Assembly (NCBI GenBank): GCA_041666985.1
Contig: JBAYFV010000267.1
Coordinates: 1-5,171, forward strand
Origin: GWF2-50-93 sp041666985
Lineage (GTDB): Bacteria > Verrucomicrobiota > Lentisphaeria > Victivallales > GWF2-50-93
DNA length: 5,171 nt
Direction: 5' to 3'
Both the position numbers and the translations under genes were made by a program. Every line of letters starts with the position of its first letter. Within the stretch, counting starts at the first letter, position 1. Positions 1 to 5,171 of this stretch are shown piece after piece. The notes below the pieces were generated by a model that saw nothing but the letters and a program-made list of their open reading frames with translations, did not search any database and was not told the origin of the DNA.

Positions 1-1243
1 GCCGGTAATGGCATGTCAGGTAGTAGAGTTCGGCATCTGCCGCATTGCGTATATCGCTCTTGCGCACCGGATGCAGCTCTGCTTCCGGGATCGAAACGGG
101 AACGCCGGACTGCTTTGCAAATGCCCGGAAATCTGCTGCGGCTTCAGGATGCGATACCGTACTATCCTCGGAGATGAGCTTGATCTCATCTCCTACACGG
201 CACCAAACTGGGAATGCGGGATCAATCTGGCAGTCGTTTCTCCAACGCTCGACTATTTCACGCAGCACCGCCAAGGCCTTCTTGCGGTCAAAGGGAGACA
301 GCGGATGGGGTATGACCCATTTGGGTAAGATCGGCAACTCCAGACACTGCTGTGAAATCCGTTTATCGCGAACCGGCAGACCGGGCGATGGGGTAATGTA
401 CCAACTGACATAGTTTACGCCGAGGTAATTCAGGGCCTCCCACTGTAGCTTGGTGGTTGCCGAATCGTAGAAGTTGAAATTATATCCGTGATGAACCCAG
501 GTGTAGGATACCATTCGCCGTGGAGCTGGAGCAGGTGTGCCAAGCTCTCTTGCCAGATATTCCACTTGTTCCCCTACAGTGTCGCGCAATGGGCGGATAT
601 GGGTAAAACGGCAAAGTGGCTGCGGTTTGAGCTTATCGTCTAGCGTACCTCCCACATCCAGCGCGATTACGCTTATGTCCGAATCGTATTCGATGCGATG
701 CTTTATCCCGGCTTCAGATGGGGATTCGGAAAATTCCAAAAGCACCTTGACCTCATGCAGATTGCCTCTGTCCGGTTTGGCTCCTTGGCGCACAGGGTCG
801 GGACGAGGAGCTCTTCCCGCCACAGCCGGGAGCTGTGGGCTGTTGAAGGAAAAAGCGAGCGTCTTTCTGACCGGAGGCCATCTCTTCGACTCCCCCTCTG
901 CAACAGCTAGGATGTTGCCGATTGGAATCCATCCGCTTCCCTCGCCAATACGAAAGGATTCCTCCGCCCCCAGATTTTCCCATGGAAGATTGTCATCAAA
1001 TCCGGTCGGAAAATCCATTCGTCCGGAATGCCTGCCGATGCCGAACTTTGCCAACGTCAACCAAGGGAATTTTCGGAAGTTTTCGAAGGCGCTGACACCA
1101 ACTTGTACCGGGATTTCAGCGGGACGCGAATCCAGAAGCGTGATCCGCAGATAGATTTCAGACACCTTTTCACCCTCTGCTGAAAGGGCAGACATGGACA
1201 GCATCAGGGGAACTATCGCAAACAGTGATTTGTGGCACAACAC
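1..1243 (-). CDS. Secreted glycoside-hydrolase-like protein, paralogue of the gene at 2772-5171 (3' end cut by window edge)
   Basis: The frame is open with no stop from about 1285 to the left edge, giving 414 visible residues from the GTG at 1243. I chose GTG because GGAGG lies 6 bases upstream. An ATG at 1267 would add eight residues (MQLARRLT) but has no ribosome-binding site; TTG at 1240 is also possible. The N-terminus (MLCHKSLFAIVPLMLSMSALSA) looks like a Sec signal peptide with cleavage after ALSA, so export is likely. After it come the block TLLDSRP (residues 35-41), a beta-rich domain to about 215, and a TIM-barrel-like start at about 243 (RMVSYTWVHHGYNF). A GDE motif sits at 351-353, and its acidic pair could be catalytic. 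Every one of these blocks has a counterpart in the right-hand gene. The gene follows the acyltransferase after 53 bases. The family is unnamed to me. A role in polysaccharide breakdown is inference from fold-like features and setting; the rest of the barrel and any C-terminal domains lie outside the window. Confidence 0.8.
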   Translation of the reverse strand, partial: MLCHKSLFAIVPLMLSMSALSAEGEKVSEIYLRITLLDSRPAEIPVQVGVSAFENFRKFPWLTLAKFGIGRHSGRMDFPTGFDDNLPWENLGAEESFRIGEGSGWIPIGNILAVAEGESKRWPPVRKTLAFSFNSPQLPAVAGRAPRPDPVRQGAKPDRGNLHEVKVLLEFSESPSEAGIKHRIEYDSDISVIALDVGGTLDDKLKPQPLCRFTHIRPLRDTVGEQVEYLARELGTPAPAPRRMVSYTWVHHGYNFNFYDSATTKLQWEALNYLGVNYVSWYITPSPGLPVRDKRISQQCLELPILPKWVIPHPLSPFDRKKALAVLREIVERWRNDCQIDPAFPVWCRVGDEIKLISEDSTVSHPEAAADFRAFAKQSGVPVSIPEAELHPVRKSDIRNAADAELYYLTCHYR

Positions 1244-1249
1244 AGTCAA

Positions 1250-1254
1250 CCTCC
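1250..1254 (-). promoter_or_regulatory. Shine-Dalgarno GGAGG deciding a GTG start
   Basis: GGAGG on the minus strand sits 6 bases before GTG (1241-1243) and 9 bases before TTG (1238-1240). The in-frame ATG at 1267 lies upstream of this site and has no such sequence. The amidohydrolase in this window uses the same GGAGG at 7-base spacing, which supports the non-ATG start. Confidence 0.5.
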
Positions 1255-1268
1255 GAGCCAATTGCATA

Positions 1269-1274
1269 ATTATA
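1269..1274 (-). promoter_or_regulatory. Candidate -10 box TATAAT before the left-hand hydrolase gene
   Basis: A perfect TATAAT lies in the gap between the acyltransferase stop and the next gene. Transcription starting about 7 bases downstream would begin near 1262, after the ATG at 1267 but before GGAGG, which fits the GTG start. No good -35 box is visible at 16-18 bases (a TTGGTA is about 23 bases away) and the gap is AT-rich, so this may be chance. If real, it would be an internal promoter allowing separate expression of the last gene. Confidence 0.3.
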
Positions 1275-1296
1275 AAATCTGAACTTTATTTATTCT

Positions 1297-1836
1297 CTAC
1301 CAATCGTTGCCCTGCAGATTTATATTTCCGTTCGGAAAATCCTTAATCTTCAAAGGGAAGTACATCGTTATATTTTTTGACGGAAGCGGAACATGTTCTC
1401 CATTTTCATTTATCCTGATAATTTCTTTTCCCGGCAAAAGCGTCCAACCGCACTTTGCATAAACTTTCTCCAGTTGAAGCACACAATAAAGCAACCCTGC
1501 GTCAAAGCCCCTTCGCAAGGCTTCGTCCATTGCCGCATTCATCAGCTTTTCGCAAAGGTCGCGCCCCCTGTATTCGGGCTGAATAAAGACATTCTGTACA
1601 CCGGCAACCCTGAGCAAATGTTTTCCAGCTTTAACAGTCCTGTCTACTATGCCGACATGTGCCGCGACAGTACCGTTGTCTTTCATGATGACAGACCAAG
1701 CAGGCGCAGCTCCATGCCACGCCCTGCTTCCAGAAAAGAATTCAGCGTCATCAGGAAAACAGATGCATAGCGCCTTTTTTATGGCACAATCCAGTTCCCT
1801 GTTGATTTCATTTTCATCTACGATGCATATTTCCAT
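1297..1836 (-). CDS. GNAT-family N-acyltransferase, NodA/AAC(2')-like
   Basis: The protein has 179 residues from ATG 1836. A TTG at 1848 directly after the upstream stop would add MDLE, but ATG has a weak GGA about 8 bases upstream and seems better. GNAT enzymes transfer an acyl group from a CoA or carrier-protein donor to an amine. The acyl-donor-binding motif A is at about 83-99 (VFIQPEYRGRDLCEKLM), and the usual late-strand motif is at 125-131 (VYAKCGW). The N-terminal half (FSGSRAWHGAAP at about 34-45, then VAAHVG at 57-62) and the C-terminal tail (DFPNG...LQGNDW) resemble rhizobial NodA (FEGSRSWAGARP, VAAHIG, DWPSG) as I remember it. AAC(2') aminoglycoside acetyltransferases share a similar VAAH-type layout. 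No signal peptide is seen, so it is probably cytoplasmic. It starts 12 bases after the amidohydrolase stop, so the two are very likely co-translated. GNAT assignment is firm; the substrate is unknown, and a sugar amine is a guess from NodA and the neighbours. It is AT-richer than the outer genes. Confidence 0.85.
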   Translation of the reverse strand: MEICIVDENEINRELDCAIKKALCICFPDDAEFFSGSRAWHGAAPAWSVIMKDNGTVAAHVGIVDRTVKAGKHLLRVAGVQNVFIQPEYRGRDLCEKLMNAAMDEALRRGFDAGLLYCVLQLEKVYAKCGWTLLPGKEIIRINENGEHVPLPSKNITMYFPLKIKDFPNGNINLQGNDW

Positions 1837-1848
1837 TTCTAAATCCAA

Positions 1849-2709
1849 TCAATTTGCGCCCGGAACAGGGCATTTTTTATTTAACACAGACCTGTCTGTT
1901 CCCAGGAATCTTTTTGCATTTCCTGAAAAATATTTTTCTATTGCCGCGTCATTTAATTTCAATTTCCTGAGAATTTTCCTGTCTCTGCAATACCATTCTC
2001 TGACCCATTTCAAATTATACTCCGCCGCATTGGAATCCGACCCGAAAACTATGTTGTTTTGAATGTCATAGCCGATTGTATAGAGTTTTTTCAATGTCTC
2101 CTCGCGATATATTGCCGGAGTCCCCGGGGTTGTATCAATGAACATTTCCGGAGAGTCTTCCGGTTTCAATGAGAGTGCATTCAGGAATTTTCCATACACT
2201 GCGAGCAGCTCGTCACACCAGGGCCATGAAACATGAGCCAGTGCAAATCTCAGTTTTGGCAATTCCAGCAGACATTCAAACTCCATGGGATGGTTATATT
2301 TTGATGAGACCTTGCCATCCCATAGAATTCCGGAATGAAACAATATGGGCTTTGCTCTCCTGGCAATCAGCTTGAAAATCTTCATCGCTTTATCATCAGA
2401 CGGATAAAACCGGTCGCAAATGACCTTGAATCCGGCTATCCCTTTTCCGCATGCCGTATCAACTTGGTTTGCAGCGTCATCGGCAAGCGGATCAATCCAG
2501 AAAAAAGGGTGAAGCGACTTCACCCCGTCGCACCATTTCAAAACATTATTCAGTCGTTCATGAAAAGGATCCTTGCCCTTTGCGTTGAAAAAACTTCCCG
2601 GAGGCAAAGAAAGCAGCACTGCTTCCCCAGCCCCGATAACTTCCAACTTATTTATGAAATCGGTTTTCCGGATAATCTTCGTCGTTATGTGTACATGGAG
2701 ATCAAGCAT
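1849..2709 (-). CDS. TIM-barrel metal-dependent amidohydrolase (Amidohydro_2-like)
   Basis: The protein has 286 residues from ATG 2709, chosen because GGAGG lies 7 bases upstream. Starts further up (TTG 2739, ATG 2733) would place that GGAGG inside the coding sequence. It opens with MLDLHVH, the metal-binding HxH of the first barrel strand (H5, H7). It then shows a strand ending GFKV (about 92-95), ILFH (H125), LAHVS (H159) and VFGSDS (D225). That order of HxH, His, His and Asp is the standard ligand set of the amidohydrolase superfamily. The C-terminal YFSGNAKRFLG is typical of the Amidohydro_2 branch, which hydrolyses or decarboxylates diverse small molecules, including lactones. No signal peptide is seen, so it is likely cytoplasmic. 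It lies 62 bases after the right-hand hydrolase gene and 12 bases before the acyltransferase. The catalytic ligand set is complete, so the protein looks active. The substrate cannot be read from the sequence; a sugar lactone or amide from glycan breakdown is only inferred. Its base composition is AT-rich compared with the outer genes. Confidence 0.88.
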   Translation of the reverse strand: MLDLHVHITTKIIRKTDFINKLEVIGAGEAVLLSLPPGSFFNAKGKDPFHERLNNVLKWCDGVKSLHPFFWIDPLADDAANQVDTACGKGIAGFKVICDRFYPSDDKAMKIFKLIARRAKPILFHSGILWDGKVSSKYNHPMEFECLLELPKLRFALAHVSWPWCDELLAVYGKFLNALSLKPEDSPEMFIDTTPGTPAIYREETLKKLYTIGYDIQNNIVFGSDSNAAEYNLKWVREWYCRDRKILRKLKLNDAAIEKYFSGNAKRFLGTDRSVLNKKCPVPGAN

Positions 2710-2716
2710 AGGATTT

Positions 2717-2721
2717 CCTCC
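2717..2721 (-). promoter_or_regulatory. Shine-Dalgarno GGAGG deciding the amidohydrolase start
   Basis: GGAGG followed by AAATCCT and then ATG at 2707-2709 gives an ideal 7-base spacing. This places the start at MLDLHVH and rules out the longer reading that begins with TTG at 2739. Confidence 0.75.
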
Positions 2722-2771
2722 GTTTTTAATCATAGCCAACCATGCAGTTAATTATTCATGCCATCTCTTTT

Positions 2772-5171
2772 TCAAAGAAGCGTCAGCACAGTGCTGACGG
2801 ACAACGGAACGTTTTCGATTATCGTCCGCCCCTTTTCACGGCGAACCGGATACCTTCTCCCGGATTCATCCTCGCAACGGTTGTAAGTTCCCGCCGTTGC
2901 CAGCGACAATGAGACCTTCTTTTCGGCTCCGTCGGTATAATCGGCGAGAAGTATAACAGCGCTTTCACGGTTCTCTTTTTCGAAAAAAGTGGCATCAACA
3001 CCAATCCTGCTGACAAGGATGGGGCGTGGTAGTTTCGGTTCAATATCAAATGGAGCCAGATAACGTTTGACTAAAGACTCATCCAATCCGTGAAAAACAG
3101 AATTGATTCGCGAATTCTCATCCAGCGGGGGCGGCGGCGGGATCAGGCTCTGGCGGATTTTCATACCCAGCTCATCGGCAATCAGTATTAGCTGCCCCTT
3201 GCCGAGCGGTGTTGCGACGGTTCCGGAAGTCGTTTTCCCGTCACCGCCCAGGACGGCGTAGAAAGAAGCCGAATCGTTCTTTTCGTTCAGGGAGGCCGCT
3301 TTTCCGATTATGACCAGTCGTCCTCCGGCCTTGACCCAGTCCGCGATGGCGGGGCGGACCGCCACAGGCAGATTGGGCATCGCCAGATAGAGGACATCGT
3401 AATTCTTAAGGGTTTCAGGAATCCACTCGTCCGGGATGATATCGAACGGAATCTGGTTCCACGCCAGAGCCGCCGCCGCGACTTCGAATTCCTGGAAATA
3501 AGGCAGTCTTACTCCGCCCCCCCAAATCTCGCTCGTATAGGATTTTACCAGGGCCGTCCGCGGAGCGCGGCTAGGCGAATCACCGTAAATAATCCAATCC
3601 TCCAACCGAGCCGCCCGCTGCGAAATGAGCGCGAACCTGCGTTCAAAGGCAAGTGGAACTGGACCCAGTTGGTTGTATGGCCCGGCAACGTACCAGTAGA
3701 TATGGCGCATGCCATTGATCAAGGCGGTCGTCCCGTCGAGTTCGATTATGTCGGCCAAACCCTCACCGCCCCGTGTACTGCCGTAAGTAATGCCGGGCAG
3801 GGTGGAGGTGTAACGGCCGGCGGTGCGGAGCGCAACAGCACGGTAGATCGCACCGTAAGGCATCACCCAAAGCAATGTTGAGAACTCATGTGAATCGACA
3901 TCAAACACGCCAGCCTTGGCCTGCTTGAAGAAGTCCGGTGCATTTCCGGCATCATCCCAGCAGCTCGCACCTGTGGTGATTAGATTACTCCCGAGCCCCT
4001 TCTTCATCCCTGTGGTCATCCGTTTGTACCAGTTGATCATCATGTCGCTGCGGAAAAGCATGGTGTTCAAGTAGAGAAAGCGTTCCTCAGTGGTTTTCAG
4101 GTTCGCCGGACTGGTAATGAGATCCGCTTCAGCGAGGGAGGCGCAGCCGATCTCTTCCGGCTTGACATCGCAAGCCGCCAGATATTCGCGGAATTTGGGA
4201 AGCGCGCGGGGACTCTCCGTCAAGATCTTTTCCGGGAGGATTTTGGTCTCGTCTCCAAATTTCATCAACATCTTCTTCCCTTGGGGGATTTTTATTTTTG
4301 CCGCAGCCTTGGCAACCTTCTGTTCGAATTCGGGATCCCACGGATCTTTCGCCAGCCAATCCGGACGCGTGCCCTCTTTGAAGAGCGGACTCAGTCCTTG
4401 CACGGCTGTCGCATAGCTTTCATAATCATCAGGGAAAGTAGGACACCACCAGTTGATGGAACTGATCCCAATCAGTTTGCAGACCTCAACTTCCTTCGCG
4501 ATTGTGTCAGGATCAAGGACAGGATAGAAGTAGCCCGTCCAGAACCAACGTGAAATGATTATCCGTTTCGGCGGAGGCATCGCGCTTATGCCTGCTTCCT
4601 TCAGTGATTCCATGCGCTTTTCCGTATTGTCACGGAGTGTCAGAATCGATTCCCCCCAGGTGGATAGATCCTTTCCAGTTGGTTCCAATAAGACAGGGAT
4701 GCAACTATTTCCGCTGGAATATTCCACACTTCTGACGATGGCGGCCTCCTCCGGGCGCGTGGCGAAATCTAGCCTGGCGTGCACTTTTTTTAAATTACCG
4801 AGTTCTAAACCCTTAAAGATCGGCCTGCGATCCTTGCGGGAATCGTTCTCGCGGGCGAAAAAACCCATGAAGAGCGTTTGCGCGGCATGGTCTCTGCTCT
4901 TGAGGCTCCAACCGCTGTTTAATGGAAGCGGAGCGTAAATCTGTTCCGTGATTTCGATCCAGCCGGAAGGCGTTCCTACTGGTATCTCTTGCACCTCCCT
5001 GAGCTTGTCCCAGTCAATTACTGATTGGTGGGCCAGAGGGAAATCAACAACCTTTCCGTCAGCGCCGACTACGCATTTACGGGAAAACAGAGCTGGCGTA
5101 TAATACATCATCAGATCGGTCAGAGCAGACTTTACCTTGGGTTCCGAATCCAGCAGTGTCGAACGGACAAA
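2772..5171 (-). CDS. Large glycoside-hydrolase-like protein with GATase-like domain (5' end cut by window edge)
   Basis: There are 799 visible residues and a TGA stop at 2772-2774. The frame stays open to the right edge. The ATG pair at 5106-5111 is probably not the start, because the 20 codons before it (FVRSTLLDSEP...) match the paralogue's mature N-terminus. About 35-45 residues, probably including a signal peptide, are therefore missing. In visible numbering: a beta-rich domain to about 180; a TIM-barrel-like domain from about 203 (RIIISRWFWTGYFYP, then LIGISSINWW); GDE at 306-308, whose acidic pair may be catalytic; and a barrel end near WYVAGPYN (493-500). About 560-625 (AWNQIPFDIIPDEW ... 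YDVLYLAMPN ... WVKAGGRLVIIG) looks like the glutamine-amidotransferase-like fold of GH42-type beta-galactosidases. A PPPPP run is at 678-682, and a beta domain occupies about 715-799. Likely an exported glycan-acting enzyme, first of the visible genes. I know no named family. The alternative is a catalytically dead sugar-binding homologue. Confidence 0.82.
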   Translation of the reverse strand, partial: FVRSTLLDSEPKVKSALTDLMMYYTPALFSRKCVVGADGKVVDFPLAHQSVIDWDKLREVQEIPVGTPSGWIEITEQIYAPLPLNSGWSLKSRDHAAQTLFMGFFARENDSRKDRRPIFKGLELGNLKKVHARLDFATRPEEAAIVRSVEYSSGNSCIPVLLEPTGKDLSTWGESILTLRDNTEKRMESLKEAGISAMPPPKRIIISRWFWTGYFYPVLDPDTIAKEVEVCKLIGISSINWWCPTFPDDYESYATAVQGLSPLFKEGTRPDWLAKDPWDPEFEQKVAKAAAKIKIPQGKKMLMKFGDETKILPEKILTESPRALPKFREYLAACDVKPEEIGCASLAEADLITSPANLKTTEERFLYLNTMLFRSDMMINWYKRMTTGMKKGLGSNLITTGASCWDDAGNAPDFFKQAKAGVFDVDSHEFSTLLWVMPYGAIYRAVALRTAGRYTSTLPGITYGSTRGGEGLADIIELDGTTALINGMRHIYWYVAGPYNQLGPVPLAFERRFALISQRAARLEDWIIYGDSPSRAPRTALVKSYTSEIWGGGVRLPYFQEFEVAAAALAWNQIPFDIIPDEWIPETLKNYDVLYLAMPNLPVAVRPAIADWVKAGGRLVIIGKAASLNEKNDSASFYAVLGGDGKTTSGTVATPLGKGQLILIADELGMKIRQSLIPPPPPLDENSRINSVFHGLDESLVKRYLAPFDIEPKLPRPILVSRIGVDATFFEKENRESAVILLADYTDGAEKKVSLSLATAGTYNRCEDESGRRYPVRREKGRTIIENVPLSVSTVLTLL
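2781..2799 (-). terminator. Palindrome at the 3' end of the right-hand hydrolase gene, possible weak terminator or attenuator
   Basis: CGTCAGCAC, one base, then GTGCTGACG form 9-base arms of perfect symmetry. As RNA this would fold as 8 base pairs with a 3-base loop. It overlaps the last sense codons (around STVLT), just before the stop. On the minus strand it is followed by CTTCTTTG, a poor U-tract, so full termination is unlikely. It could reduce read-through to the amidohydrolase, block 3' exonuclease decay, or be chance. Confidence 0.3.

Noticed and set aside
820..838. Hairpin CCACAGC-CGGGA-GCTGTGG
   Set aside because: It lies in the middle of coding sequence in a Pro/Arg-rich stretch with no U-tract. 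It is probably a chance product of GC-rich codons.
537..1154. A 205-codon open frame on the plus strand
   Set aside because: It lies wholly antisense to the left-hand hydrolase-like gene, whose protein has a signal peptide and blocks conserved with its paralogue. The plus-strand product is Ser/Arg/Pro-rich with no recognisable domain.
1393..2062. Overlapping plus-strand open frames of 125 and 137 codons
   Set aside because: They are antisense to the acyltransferase and amidohydrolase, which carry clear family motifs. The plus-strand products show none.
2728..2733. TATGAT as a -10 box for the amidohydrolase
   Set aside because: No recognisable -35 box lies 16-18 bases upstream, and the short gap fits read-through from the preceding gene equally well.
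2710..2739. N-terminal extension of the amidohydrolase (MAMIKNGGNP from a TTG)
   Set aside because: The stretch contains the GGAGG that serves the ATG at 2709, and the family normally begins close to the HxH motif.
3669..3881. A 70-codon plus-strand open frame
   Set aside because: It is antisense to the middle of the right-hand hydrolase-like gene, with no ribosome-binding site noticed and no recognisable motif.

Overview
The window is a compact minus-strand block of four genes. It has no RNA genes, no CRISPR array and no recognisable mobile element. In transcription order (right to left) it holds: (1) a large glycoside-hydrolase-like protein whose 5' end lies beyond the right edge (2772-5171); (2) a TIM-barrel amidohydrolase (1849-2709); (3) a GNAT-family acyltransferase with NodA-like features (1297-1836); (4) a second glycoside-hydrolase-like protein with a signal peptide, whose 3' end lies beyond the left edge (1-1243). 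Gaps are short (62, 12 and 53 bases with the starts chosen here), so an operon is likely.

The two outer genes are paralogues of each other. They share the N-terminal block TLLDS[R/E]P, a beta-rich N-terminal domain, the start of a TIM-barrel-like domain and a GDE motif followed by a similar FR...YL region. The copy at the right edge also shows a glutamine-amidotransferase-like (beta-galactosidase trimerisation-like) domain and a C-terminal beta domain. I do not know a named family for them. The architecture resembles uncharacterised secreted sugar-cleaving proteins that are often found in many copies in Lentisphaerota, Verrucomicrobiota and Planctomycetota. That similarity and the Amidohydro_2-type neighbour make a PVC-group bacterium my best guess, but no marker gene in the window proves it.

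The two central genes are noticeably more AT-rich than the outer ones: sampled 60-base lines give about 35-45% GC inside against about 52-65% outside. They may be a separately acquired cassette now sitting between the two paralogues. A plausible joint role is breakdown or tailoring of a modified glycan or glycoconjugate, with outer secreted hydrolases and a cytoplasmic metal hydrolase plus N-acyltransferase acting on released products. This role is inferred from context only.

The whole window is coding apart from the short gaps, so there is no gene-free stretch over 300 bases. Signals worth noting are two GGAGG ribosome-binding sites that decide starts, a perfect TATAAT before the last gene, and a palindrome overlapping the end of the first gene.
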